Positions 1-7,984 of a stretch of 21,460 nucleotides of DNA are shown in pieces; within the stretch, counting starts at the first letter, position 1, and the number at the start of each line of letters is the position of its first letter. Both the position numbers and the translations under genes were made by a program. The notes beneath the pieces are model-generated. The model did no database searches. It saw only the letters and a list, made by a program, of their open reading frames with translations, and had not been told where the DNA came from. This DNA comes from Bacteroidota bacterium (GTDB taxonomy: Bacteria > Bacteroidota > Bacteroidia > Bacteroidales > Dysgonomonadaceae): NCBI GenBank assembly GCA_023418255.1, contig JAEZZZ010000111.1, positions 1 through 21,460 of the forward strand, in the 5' to 3' direction.

Positions 1-152
1 AGGTTTTGATCAGCTATAAAGATACTGATAATCAGCTGCTTAATCATCTTTTTTATGTTAAACTATGTTATGTAAATCATTGAATTTTAATTGGTTAATT
101 GAATATTTACCGAAGTATTATTATTAAAATAAGTATATAAAATCAATACATC

Positions 153-1679
153 ATGTTTACAAAAGAAGATTTACAATTATTCGAAAAAAAAGGGGTTTTA
201 GCCGAACAGATTGATGTGCAACTGGATGTGTTTAAAAAAGGATTCCCTTATTTACGCGTTCATCAAGCGGCATCACTTCAAAAAGGAATTTTGAAATTTT
301 CAGAAGCGCAAGAAAAGGAGTTCATCAATGAATGGGATGCCACATTGCGATCCGAAAAAACTGTCATCAAATTTGTTCCCGCGTCGGGTGCGGCAAGTCG
401 CATGTTTAAAGATCTCTTTGCTTTTTTAGATGCCGACTACGATGTACCGACTACCAGTTTTGAGAAAACTTTTTTCGAGCATATCTCATCGTTTGCATTT
501 TATCACTCTTTAGATGAAGAGTGTCGCAAGAACTATGGAAAACATGTTTCGGAGTTAGTGCAAGAGGGGGAATACAAATCTGTTGTACGTGCACTTCTTA
601 CAGAAGAGGGGCTCGACTATGGAAATTTGCCAAAGGGACTATTGTTGTTTCACGCGTATACTACAGGGAATCGCACACCGGTGGGCGAACATTTGACAGA
701 GGGAGCTCTCTATGCCAAAGATAAATTGGGATTAGTAAATATCCATTTTACCGTTTCGCCGGAACACAAAGAGTTGTTCGAGGTGCTTGTAGCAGCGAGA
801 GAGTCGAGTTATGGACGAAAACTTGATGCTATTTTCAACGTCACTTATAGTGTGCAAAAGCCGAGCACCGATACCATCGCCGTTGATATGAATAATGAGC
901 CTTTCCGTGATGATGATGGCACATTACTGTTTCGTCCCGGAGGACATGGTGCCCTTATCGAAAATCTAAACGATTTGGATGCTGATATTATCTTTATAAA
1001 AAATATTGACAATGTCGTTCCTGATCATCTCAAGGAGAATGAAGTGCGCCATAAAAAACTGTTGGGTGGTGTTTTGATGAAATTTCAGCAAAGAGCATTT
1101 GAGTTTGCAGAAAAGTTGGATTCCGGCGAGTATAATTCTGAGGAATTGAAGGAAATGCTTGCTTTTACAGAGAAGGAGTTGTGTATTTCTCACCCTCATG
1201 ATTTTACGGATGAGCGTTCGCTCAAAGAATACTTGCAGCGGAAACTAAACCGTCCATTTCGTGTCTGTGGTATGGTGAAAAATGAGGGAGAACCGGGTGG
1301 AGGCCCATTTATCGCCGAGAATGTTGATGGCACAGCCTCCTTGCAGATTCTGGAAAGCTCGCAAATCGACAAAAACGATGAAAAAGCGATGCAAGCGTTT
1401 AAGAAACGTTCGCATTTCAAACCTGTAGATATTGATTGTGGTGAAAGAAATTATAAAAACGAAAAGTACGACTTGACCCGTTATGTAGATAAAAACACAG
1501 GATTCATATCACAAAAGTCCAAACAAGGCAAAGAGCTGAAAGCATTAGAACTTCCCGGTTTATGGAATGGAGCCATGAGCGATTGGAATACCGTGTTTGT
1601 AGAAGTGCCGGCAAGCACTTTTAATCCCGTAAAAACGGTCAACGACTTGTTGCGCCCCCAGCATCAGAAATCAAAATAA
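153..1679 (+). CDS. DUF4301 family protein, possible nucleotidyltransferase-like enzyme
   Basis: The 508-residue product matches my recollection of the Bacteroidetes family DUF4301, which has no established function. Visible motifs are a small-residue-rich segment KFVPASGAASRMF at about 73-85, LPKGLLLFH at about 159-167, a QKPSTDTIAVD segment at about 235-245, RPGGHGAL at 261-268 and KNIDNV at 283-288. The order (Gly/Ala-rich loop with an Arg near the N-terminus, a Lys loop, then a PGGHG-type loop and an N-I-D-N strand end) resembles UDP-sugar pyrophosphorylases of the GT-A fold; this is inference. There is no signal peptide or membrane segment, so it should be cytoplasmic. The ATG start follows an AT-rich stretch in which I found no exact TAnnTTTG box. 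It converges on the DUF2851 gene with only 6 nt between the stop codons and no hairpin between them. Confidence 0.85.
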   Translation: MFTKEDLQLFEKKGVLAEQIDVQLDVFKKGFPYLRVHQAASLQKGILKFSEAQEKEFINEWDATLRSEKTVIKFVPASGAASRMFKDLFAFLDADYDVPTTSFEKTFFEHISSFAFYHSLDEECRKNYGKHVSELVQEGEYKSVVRALLTEEGLDYGNLPKGLLLFHAYTTGNRTPVGEHLTEGALYAKDKLGLVNIHFTVSPEHKELFEVLVAARESSYGRKLDAIFNVTYSVQKPSTDTIAVDMNNEPFRDDDGTLLFRPGGHGALIENLNDLDADIIFIKNIDNVVPDHLKENEVRHKKLLGGVLMKFQQRAFEFAEKLDSGEYNSEELKEMLAFTEKELCISHPHDFTDERSLKEYLQRKLNRPFRVCGMVKNEGEPGGGPFIAENVDGTASLQILESSQIDKNDEKAMQAFKKRSHFKPVDIDCGERNYKNEKYDLTRYVDKNTGFISQKSKQGKELKALELPGLWNGAMSDWNTVFVEVPASTFNPVKTVNDLLRPQHQKSK

Positions 1680-1685
1680 GCATGC

Positions 1686-2960
1686 CTACTTCGCGACCAC
1701 CGTTTGACCAATTTTGCAATAAAGGCACTTCTTTTTGTTGCAATACTCTTTCCACAACTGAATGAGTGCTTGCGTGTCGAACGCGCTTTGGGGAGTAATT
1801 CCCAATTTCTTGAAGCGCGTAACAATGGCGTTGCGTTCGGGAGGCACGGATTCAAGAATAGACAGGGCACGTTCGCGATATTCATCTGAGTCGATTTTCA
1901 TACCGTATGCAAAAAGCATGGGGGCAACCGTATTGATAAGTATCGTGTTTAGCGAAGCATCGCCGAGATATTTTTTCTTTTCGGCAGATTTGTTTCCAAA
2001 GGAGTAATGCGTATTCCAATACGACGAAGTTGGCGCGGATAAATGCATTCTTAATTTTTCAAAATCTTTGCTTTCAACAATCAATCCAAACAGACGAGGA
2101 ACCATATAAAGCAGCGCGGCGAATTGTGCGATTCGCACCTGCGGGAAAGCATTCGGGCGAACACGTAATTTTTTAAACAGGGAACTATCCAGCGGTTTCA
2201 GGAGATATTTTTTTCTCAGAAAAGCGTATTCATCTTGCAACTGATTATAAAACGTGTCGTTGATTGATGAGGCGTCCAACATACCGGCTTGTCCGAATAA
2301 CAATGCCTCAATTTGAAAAAGATTATCTCCATGCTTTTGAACATAATTATATGGCAGGCTAAGAGCCAATCGCTCAAATTGATCGGAGTTGAGACCAAAG
2401 CCGAAGTTGCGACAAAGCAACACATAGAGCACTTCGTCCCATGAATTGTTGAAGCGCTGCAGATGAGAAAAAATATCGGCAGTCTTTCGTTCAAGTCGTT
2501 CCACGGCAAGGACATCTAACCAAGCACTAAGCAGCATTGGTGGCATCTCGGAGATAAACTCTGCGCATGAAACGCCCTTGTCCGCCAGCAACAGATTGGC
2601 TGCATTTTCATGAATGCGTTCCGGCACCATCATCTGAAATTGAGGGATAGACAAGCCTTTTTCGTTGTAAACCGGCTCCGTTATTTTTTCTGCCACGTGA
2701 AGAATGACCGAATTATATGCCTTGTCCTTATGATGTTTATGCTGCTTCCAATCGGCAGAAGAGATGTGTATTTCGATATTTCCCGCCCACACCGTTTTGC
2801 CTATTTTTATTTTGGCATTAAAGAAATCGGGCCCGGCATCGCTGTTTTGAATGCCCGGATCAAGCACTTCGAGCACGTCGCCATCGGTTGTTAACAAGTG
2901 GCTCATGTCGTATAACTTGTATTTCCAAACGTATTGCAAAAGGTCTTCGTTGTGTGTCAT
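1686..2960 (-). CDS. DUF2851 family protein, function unknown
   Basis: The 424-residue product fits DUF2851, a family of unknown function. The N-terminal third holds the conserved block: PGIQNSDAGPDFFNAKI around 35-51, GNIEIH at 60-65, a following SADW and a His-rich turn near 68-78, then an ILHVAE strand near 86-91. These Asp, Glu and His residues look like a possible metal or catalytic site, but no reaction is known. The C-terminus carries C407, C412 and C415 in a C-x4-C-x2-C arrangement, suggestive of metal binding. No signal peptide or membrane segment is seen. The ATG at 2960 sits about 22 nt downstream of the -7 box of a near-perfect Bacteroidetes promoter, which supports this start. 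Confidence 0.85.
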   Translation of the reverse strand: MTHNEDLLQYVWKYKLYDMSHLLTTDGDVLEVLDPGIQNSDAGPDFFNAKIKIGKTVWAGNIEIHISSADWKQHKHHKDKAYNSVILHVAEKITEPVYNEKGLSIPQFQMMVPERIHENAANLLLADKGVSCAEFISEMPPMLLSAWLDVLAVERLERKTADIFSHLQRFNNSWDEVLYVLLCRNFGFGLNSDQFERLALSLPYNYVQKHGDNLFQIEALLFGQAGMLDASSINDTFYNQLQDEYAFLRKKYLLKPLDSSLFKKLRVRPNAFPQVRIAQFAALLYMVPRLFGLIVESKDFEKLRMHLSAPTSSYWNTHYSFGNKSAEKKKYLGDASLNTILINTVAPMLFAYGMKIDSDEYRERALSILESVPPERNAIVTRFKKLGITPQSAFDTQALIQLWKEYCNKKKCLYCKIGQTVVAK

Positions 2961-2982
2961 GCCGTGTGTTATTAGAAAAACT

Positions 2983-3013
2983 CAAATATACAACTATTTT
3001 ACAATCATTCAAA
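2983..3013 (-). promoter_or_regulatory. Bacteroidetes-type promoter for the DUF2851 gene
   Basis: Read on the minus strand, TTTG (3013-3010) is followed after exactly 19 nt by TATATTTG (2990-2983), matching the TTTG-N19-TAnnTTTG consensus used by the primary sigma factor of Bacteroidetes. Transcription would start near 2976, giving a leader of roughly 16 nt before the ATG at 2960. Confidence 0.75.
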
Positions 3014-3104
3014 AAGATAGAGCGTTTTTTTATGTGTAAGTTCAATTAATAAATGCGACACAAAAAAAATATGTGAATTTACATTTATTTTAAAACGTGT
3101 TTTC

Positions 3105-4020
3105 ATTAGTGTTCTCGTAAAATTGGGACGAGTTAAAAATTAAATAAATCCTGTTCATTAGAGTTTTTTCGGTTTTTGAAAATTTTAATTATAGTTTTAG
3201 AGAGGAGAGCTTTCAAGCATGTTTTGTTTGTCAATGAAATGACTAATATCTATAGAATCACATAACTACTTCTGTCAAGTTTCATGTTGTGTTGAACGAT
3301 AGTGATAAGACTGTAAGCGATGGTAAGAACGTAGTTTTGTATTCGTAGATAAATCTCAATTGCACCCCAAAATTTCTTAATTTTAAGGTGCTGTTTGAGC
3401 ATTTCAAGAACAGTGCTATCTGTTGGCAACTCTTGTAAAGTTCTGCTACCTATAGTGACGATATTTGAAAGGCGTTAGAGAGAAAAATGAATTCTCTGTC
3501 TTGCTCTTCATTCCAATATCGAGCGAATCTAAACTTGCTGAATTGTATTGACCAAGGTAGAAACCGGCAAGTTCTATGGTTGCATCAGATAGTACACTTT
3601 TGGGTAATCTGTTCTTCCATTTACCCCTTTCACTGTAGGTTTTTCTTTGCTCTGATTACAAATAGGCTCCTGTTTGATGCATTCTGTTCAATATTTTGAA
3701 ATTGTTGAAAGCACAGTAAATCATATAGCAAAATGCAGATTAGTAGAATAATGCTCATTTTTACTTCCATAAATTAACACTGCGGTAATATGAAGTGTTA
3801 CAGATGTTTATCGCTACCCTATTTGCAGATCATTTCCTATTGAACTTGTTCCTATTCAAAGATGCAGCACCTTGGATATAAACGAACTTATCTTGAAACA
3901 TAGACATCAATTAAAATCAATGCAAAGTTAACATTCAAATCCGTTCGGCATAATAACATGTAACTCTTTCTAATTAAAATAACTAAAAGAGTTTTTTTAA
4001 GATTTTGATGGGACAGTAGT
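3105..4020 (-). mobile_element. Decayed IS4-type insertion sequence
   Basis: This stretch has no intact gene and contains the wreck of an IS4-type transposase on the minus strand (see the pseudogene at 3133-3901). Candidate terminal inverted repeats are ATTAGTGTTCTCGTAAAAT at 3105-3123 and, on the opposite strand, ACTACTGTCCCATCAAAAT at 4020-4002; they agree at about 12 of 19 positions, so the ends are inferred. A TAACTTTG promoter box remains on the minus strand at 3930-3923, about 22 nt ahead of the old start codon. At about 0.9 kb the element is shorter than the 1.3-1.4 kb I would expect for this type. The boundaries are approximate. Confidence 0.6.
3133..3901 (-). pseudogene. IS4-family transposase pseudogene, deleted and frameshifted
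   Basis: The minus-strand translation pieced across frames shows fragments of an IS4-type transposase in the right order. The start is MFQDKFVYIQ at 3901. After a large missing middle come FNNFKILNRMHQTGAY and VIRAKKNLQ, then WNEEQDREFIFLSNAFQISS, VAELYKS, LKQHLKIKKFWG, and a C-terminal part with VQHNMKLDRSSY and SLTNKTCLKALLSKT. It ends in NLFNF-like residues (DLFNF) before the TAA at 3135-3133. About 180-200 residues of the catalytic core are gone, including the expected first acidic motif. The Y-x2-R-x3-E signature now reads YKSCQQIAL, so the Arg and Glu are lost. At least three frame changes and several stops are present. It cannot encode an active transposase. Family assignment is from remembered consensus. 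Confidence 0.75.
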
Positions 4021-4033
4021 GAACCAAAACCTT

Positions 4034-4084
4034 AACTATGTTTTTTTATTTCTGCAACTCTCGCAAAATAATTAAAACATAGTT
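4034..4084 (+). repeat. 11-bp inverted repeat followed by a T-run
   Basis: AACTATGTTTT (4034-4044) and AAAACATAGTT (4074-4084) are perfect reverse complements separated by 29 nt, and the right arm runs into TTTTTT (4083-4088). It lies just outside the proposed end of the IS4 remnant and about 40 nt upstream of the CYTH gene promoter box. It could act as a weak terminator insulating the CYTH gene from upstream transcription; the large loop and A/T-rich stem make this uncertain. Confidence 0.4.
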
Positions 4085-4122
4085 TTTTATCTCCTTTTTC
4101 ACGAACCCCCAAAAAAAATGCC

Positions 4123-4130
4123 TATTTTTG
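4123..4130 (+). promoter_or_regulatory. -7 promoter box of the CYTH gene
   Basis: TATTTTTG at 4123-4130 matches TAnnTTTG exactly. It lies 19 nt before the ATG at 4149, so transcription would start near 4137. No clear TTTG-type -33 element is seen at the right distance. The box contains the TTG at 4128-4130 that a naive gene call would use as a start codon, which argues that the real start is the ATG. Confidence 0.55.
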
Positions 4131-4148
4131 AAAAAAATATGCGACAAG

Positions 4149-4616
4149 ATGAACTATGAAATTGAACGAAAATTCCTAATAAAAGGTGATTACAAAAAAG
4201 AGGTTGTAAAAACGCAACATATTATACAAGGATACCTATCTTCCGTCACAAGTCGTGTCGTACGTGTTCGCATTCAGGATGAGCGTGCTATTTTGTGCAT
4301 CAAGAGTATTATACCGGACAGTGAATTTTCCCGCTACGAATGGGAAAGAGAGATTTCTTTATCGGATGCAAAAACAATGTTGAAATTCTGCGAACCCGGA
4401 GTGATAGAAAAGGAACGACACATCATAAATATTGGGAAGCATAAATTCGAAGTGGATGAATTTCATGGCGAAAACGAGGGGCTCGTACTGGCAGAAATTG
4501 AGCTTGAATCAGAAAAAGAACCTTTTGAAAAACCCTCATGGCTCGGTAAAGAAGTCACCTATGACGAACGCTACTACAATGCGAATTTAGCAAAGCATCC
4601 GTTTAAAAATTGGTAG
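4149..4616 (+). CDS. CYTH domain protein (triphosphate tunnel metalloenzyme)
   Basis: The 155-residue product is a short single-domain CYTH protein. The family signature ExExK is present as EIERK at residues 4-8. It is followed by the alternating charged strands of the tunnel: RVVRVRI, a Lys-containing strand, YEWEREI, KERHII, KFEVDEF and VLAEIELE, then the closing EVTYDERYYNANLA. Members bind triphosphate compounds with divalent metal; characterised relatives include inorganic triphosphatases, thiamine triphosphatases and class IV adenylate cyclases. Sequence alone does not decide between these. The protein should be cytoplasmic. The frame is open back to a TTG at 4128, but that codon lies inside the -7 promoter box, so I chose the ATG at 4149. 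The gene converges on ilvE and ends just before the shared hairpin. Confidence 0.88.
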   Translation: MNYEIERKFLIKGDYKKEVVKTQHIIQGYLSSVTSRVVRVRIQDERAILCIKSIIPDSEFSRYEWEREISLSDAKTMLKFCEPGVIEKERHIINIGKHKFEVDEFHGENEGLVLAEIELESEKEPFEKPSWLGKEVTYDERYYNANLAKHPFKNW

Positions 4617-4638
4617 CAAATTTCCTATAACTTCAAAA

Positions 4639-4668
4639 AAGTCGCTTGACAGAAATGCCAAGCGACTT
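4639..4668 (-). terminator. Rho-independent terminator of ilvE
   Basis: AAGTCGCTTG (4639-4648) and CAAGCGACTT (4659-4668) form a perfect 10-bp stem with a 10-nt loop. On the minus strand the stem is followed by a T-run (complement of the A-run at 4635-4640), as expected for termination of ilvE transcripts. On the plus strand only ATAAAAAGGTTTT follows, so stopping of the CYTH transcript there would be less efficient. Confidence 0.8.
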
Positions 4669-4697
4669 ATAAAAAGGTTTTATCTGTTTTGGAAATC

Positions 4698-5717
4698 TCA
4701 ATCTAAAACCGTTACCCAACCGTGCACATCCGGCTCATCCCCGTATTGAATGGCTCGCAGTTTATTGTACAACTTTTCACTGACAGGTCCGGCTTTGCCA
4801 TCTTTGCTGAAATGATATGTTTTGTTTTCACTGATGTCGTCTATACGCAGAATGGGACTGATGACAGCAGCCGTACCACATGCCCCGGCCTCTTCAAATG
4901 TTGCTAACTCTTCCTCCGGAATTTGGCGACGTTCCACTTTCATTCCCATATCTTCTGCTAACTGCATCAAACTCATGTTGGTGATAGAAGGAAGAATAGA
5001 GGATGATTTGGGTGTTATGTATGTGTTGTCTTTAATGCCGAAGAAATTGGCAGGTCCACATTCATCAAGATATTTTTTCTCTTTCGCATCCAGATATAGT
5101 ACAGCCGAATAGCCTTGCTCGTGCGCTTTAACTCCGGACTGCAAACTGGCGGCATAGTTCCCACCTACTTTGTACGTTCCTGTTCCAAGCGGTGCGGCGC
5201 GATCATATTCGCGCATAATAACCATGGGTGTAGGTTTAAATCCTTCTTTAAAATAAGGCCCTACGGGCGTCACAAAAACGATAAATGTATATTCACTCGC
5301 CGGACGCACACCAACCTGCGCACTCGTCCCGATGAGCAATGGACGAATGTAGAGCGACGCACCACTCTCATAAGGCGGAACAAAGCGCTCGTTCTTTTTT
5401 ACTGCCATGATAACAATTTCTTCAAAAAGCTCTACGGGCAGCTCTGCCATCATAATTCCTCGGCATGATGACTGCAAACGAAGTGCATTTTCGCGCATGC
5501 GAAAGATGCGTATTTTACCATCCTTACCTTTAAATGCTTTCAATCCCTCAAATGCTTCTTGCCCATAATGCAAGCAGGTAGCCGCCATGTGCATGGATAG
5601 GTATTCGGAAGTCTCAACTTCGGGCTTGCTCCATTTGCCATCGCGATAATAACTGCGTACGTTGTAGTCGGTTTTCATGTATCCGAACGAAAGATTCGAC
5701 CAATTCATTGTATCCAT
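4698..5717 (-). CDS. ilvE: Branched-chain amino acid aminotransferase
   Basis: The 339-residue product is a fold-type IV PLP aminotransferase of the long BCAT (type II) kind. It transfers the amino group between glutamate and the keto acids of leucine, isoleucine and valine in the cytoplasm. Hallmarks are HYGQEAFEGLKAF around 50-62, the IRPLLIG strand near 124-130, the PLP-binding lysine K183 in GTGTYKVGGNY, DECGPANFFG near 218-227 with E219, and ILPSITNMSL at 241-250. The length is normal and nothing is broken. The ATG at 5717 lies about 38 nt after a TAAATTTG promoter box; a second in-frame ATG three codons later is also possible. It is divergent from dnaG across a 109-nt gap and is a stand-alone gene here, away from other ilv or leu genes. 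Confidence 0.95.
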   Translation of the reverse strand: MDTMNWSNLSFGYMKTDYNVRSYYRDGKWSKPEVETSEYLSMHMAATCLHYGQEAFEGLKAFKGKDGKIRIFRMRENALRLQSSCRGIMMAELPVELFEEIVIMAVKKNERFVPPYESGASLYIRPLLIGTSAQVGVRPASEYTFIVFVTPVGPYFKEGFKPTPMVIMREYDRAAPLGTGTYKVGGNYAASLQSGVKAHEQGYSAVLYLDAKEKKYLDECGPANFFGIKDNTYITPKSSSILPSITNMSLMQLAEDMGMKVERRQIPEEELATFEEAGACGTAAVISPILRIDDISENKTYHFSKDGKAGPVSEKLYNKLRAIQYGDEPDVHGWVTVLD

Positions 5718-5754
5718 ATCAATAAAATTATAGATTAAAAAATAGATTATTGGA

Positions 5755-5762
5755 CAAATTTA
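5755..5762 (-). promoter_or_regulatory. -7 promoter box of ilvE
   Basis: On the minus strand TAAATTTG (5762-5755) is an exact TAnnTTTG match, placed to give a leader of about 30 nt before the ilvE ATG. The -33 region is only T-rich, without a clean TTTG at 19-21 nt. Confidence 0.5.
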
Positions 5763-5806
5763 CTATTTTTTATTTACGAAAAAACCATTTTTAGAACTTA
5801 AATCAT

Positions 5807-5814
5807 TAAATTCG
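5807..5814 (+). promoter_or_regulatory. Possible -7 promoter box of dnaG
   Basis: TAAATTCG differs from TAnnTTTG at one position and lies 12 nt before the dnaG ATG. No good -33 element accompanies it, so this is only a candidate. Confidence 0.25.
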
Positions 5815-5826
5815 TAGTCTAAAAAT

Positions 5827-7857
5827 ATGATTGACCATTTAACGATAGAAAAAATTCATAGTGCAGCACAGATTGTAGAGGTTGTGTCTGATTTTGTTAC
5901 GCTTCAAAAACGGGGAGTGAACTACGTTGGATTATGTCCTTTTCACGATGACAGAACTCCTTCGTTTTACGTGTCACCTGCAAAAAACATTTGCAAATGT
6001 TTTGCTTGCGGTGAAGGAGGTGCGCCCGTTAATTTCATCATGAAACATGAACAGATGACTTATTACGACGCGCTTAAATATTTGGCTAAAAAATACAATA
6101 TTGAGGTGATTGAAAAAGAACCTACGGAAGAAGAGAAAAGTGCACAAGAGTTGCGTGAGAGTCTATTCATCCTGAACGAATTTGCAGCCAACTATTTCAC
6201 AGAAACAATGCTGGAACATCCCGAAGGAAGAGCTGCCGGACTGAGCTATTTCAGAGAGCGAGGCTTTCATGAGCAAACCATCCGGAAGTTTAAATTAGGC
6301 TACGCTTTGGAACAACGCGACGCTTTTGTAAAAGAAGCACAAAAAGCAGGCTATAAAAATGAATTTCTGCTGAAAACCGGACTTGCCACCGGTGGAGAAC
6401 AGAGCAGACCTTTAATAGATCGTTTTCGTGGACGGGTTATATTTCCCGTGCACACACTTTCGGGGAAAGTGGTCGCTTTTGGCGGGCGCATTCTGAAAAA
6501 AACCGACAAAGCGGCAAAATACATCAACTCGCCCGAGAGCGACATCTATTCAAAAAGCAGAGAACTCTATGGATTATATTTCTCCAAAAGTGCTATAACC
6601 AAAAGTGATAAATGCTTCTTGGTCGAAGGCTACACCGATGTGCTTTCCATGCACCAAGCCGGAATAGAAAATGTGGTTTCCTCATCAGGCACGGCACTCA
6701 CGGTTGAGCAAATTCGTCTGATTGGACGATTCTCAAACAACATCACCCTTCTTTATGATGGCGACGCACCCGGGATAAAAGCGGCTTTGAGAGGCATTGA
6801 CCTTTTGTTGGAAGCCGGTATGAACGTAAAAATCGTACTCCTTCCAAACGGTGAAGACCCCGATTCCTTCGCACGAAAGCAAAATGCAGAGCAATTTCAT
6901 CAATACATCGAAAAAAACGAAACTGATTTCATACGATTCAAAACCAATTTGCTGCTCGAAGAGGCAGGCAATGACCCGGCAAAACGCGCGGGATTGATAT
7001 ACGATATTGTCAATAGTATTGCAAAGATTCCAAACAATATCACACGAAATGTTTACATCCAAGATTGTGCGGGACTATTATCAATCAGCGAAAAGTTGCT
7101 GGTTCGTGAAGTGAATAAAATCAGGCTGAAAACGTTTGAAAAAAAACAAAAAGAGACATCTATTCCTGTTGAACAAAAAGAAAAGAACCATTCAAAAACG
7201 ACAAAAGAAGATAGTTCAACAGTGAGCCGCCGTTTGCAAACAACGAAAAATCCCTACGAACAGTTCGAGCGCGAACTCATCCGTTACGTTATCCGCTACG
7301 GCACACTTCCCATTTACAAAAAATATGAAACACAAAAAGTAAAAGAGGGAAACAAGGTGATTGAAAAAAAAATATTGGTTGAAGAGGGCCTTTCTGTAAT
7401 CGAATTCATTGACTTTGATTTAGGGCGTGATAACATCAAAATATCAAATCCCCTTTACAGAGAAATTTTTGATGAAGCAAAAAGCCGAATCCACGAAAAG
7501 ACATTTATTCCGTCAAGACACTTCCTCACACATCACCGAGAAGAGATAACGACACTGGCTTCGGAACTGATGAGCGATCGATATAAACTAAGCAAAATCC
7601 ATGCAAAAATGATTGGCGAAAAAGATCTTATGGAAACTGAACTTAACGAGGAAAACCTGCTGAAACGATTGATTCCGAGAGCAACTACCGAACTAAAAAA
7701 CGCCTACGTTCTTCAAAAAATAAGAGAAGTGAAAACCGAGATGAAGAAGGCGAATGATGAACATCTCGTAACGCTAATAAAACAGCTGAAACAGCTGCAA
7801 GAAATAAAAAAAATACTGTCAAAAGAGTTGGGGGAACGCATTGTATTGAAATATTGA
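5827..7857 (+). CDS. dnaG: DNA primase DnaG
   Basis: The 676-residue product is the replicative primase, which makes RNA primers at the fork in partnership with the DnaB helicase. The N-terminal CHC2 zinc-binding domain is complete, with C37, H40, C58 and C61 (CPFH and CFAC). The central polymerase core contains GRVIFPVHTLSGKVVAFGGR near 203-222. The TOPRIM domain has the catalytic glutamate E267 in VEGYTDVLSMHQAG, followed by SSSGTALT, and D311 and D313 in LYDGDAPG. A Lys/Gln-rich, probably flexible linker near 435-475 precedes the C-terminal helical region expected to bind DnaB. Length is slightly above the usual 580-660 residues, as is common in Bacteroidetes. It is divergent from ilvE; the ABC exporter genes start 127 nt downstream. 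Confidence 0.96.
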   Translation: MIDHLTIEKIHSAAQIVEVVSDFVTLQKRGVNYVGLCPFHDDRTPSFYVSPAKNICKCFACGEGGAPVNFIMKHEQMTYYDALKYLAKKYNIEVIEKEPTEEEKSAQELRESLFILNEFAANYFTETMLEHPEGRAAGLSYFRERGFHEQTIRKFKLGYALEQRDAFVKEAQKAGYKNEFLLKTGLATGGEQSRPLIDRFRGRVIFPVHTLSGKVVAFGGRILKKTDKAAKYINSPESDIYSKSRELYGLYFSKSAITKSDKCFLVEGYTDVLSMHQAGIENVVSSSGTALTVEQIRLIGRFSNNITLLYDGDAPGIKAALRGIDLLLEAGMNVKIVLLPNGEDPDSFARKQNAEQFHQYIEKNETDFIRFKTNLLLEEAGNDPAKRAGLIYDIVNSIAKIPNNITRNVYIQDCAGLLSISEKLLVREVNKIRLKTFEKKQKETSIPVEQKEKNHSKTTKEDSSTVSRRLQTTKNPYEQFERELIRYVIRYGTLPIYKKYETQKVKEGNKVIEKKILVEEGLSVIEFIDFDLGRDNIKISNPLYREIFDEAKSRIHEKTFIPSRHFLTHHREEITTLASELMSDRYKLSKIHAKMIGEKDLMETELNEENLLKRLIPRATTELKNAYVLQKIREVKTEMKKANDEHLVTLIKQLKQLQEIKKILSKELGERIVLKY

Positions 7858-7984
7858 AGGAGATGAAGAGGTTGGAAGAACCAATTTATGATTCTGACTC
7901 GGGAGCATAGAAGTGCTGAAAATTCAACATCTTCATATCCCAATATAAACAATTGATAATAGTATAAGTATCGAAGATAAGAAA

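Noticed and set aside
9..40. Short direct repeat ATCAGCT at the window start
   Set aside because: Seven bases with a palindromic core in AT-rich DNA are expected by chance, and the upstream gene is outside the window.
3487..3699. 70-codon plus-strand open frame in the gene-free region
   Set aside because: It is antisense to the recognisable IS4 transposase fragments and has no features of its own.
4128..4148. TTG start giving the CYTH protein seven extra residues
   Set aside because: The TTG is inside an exact -7 promoter box and the ATG at 4149 gives the normal family N-terminus.
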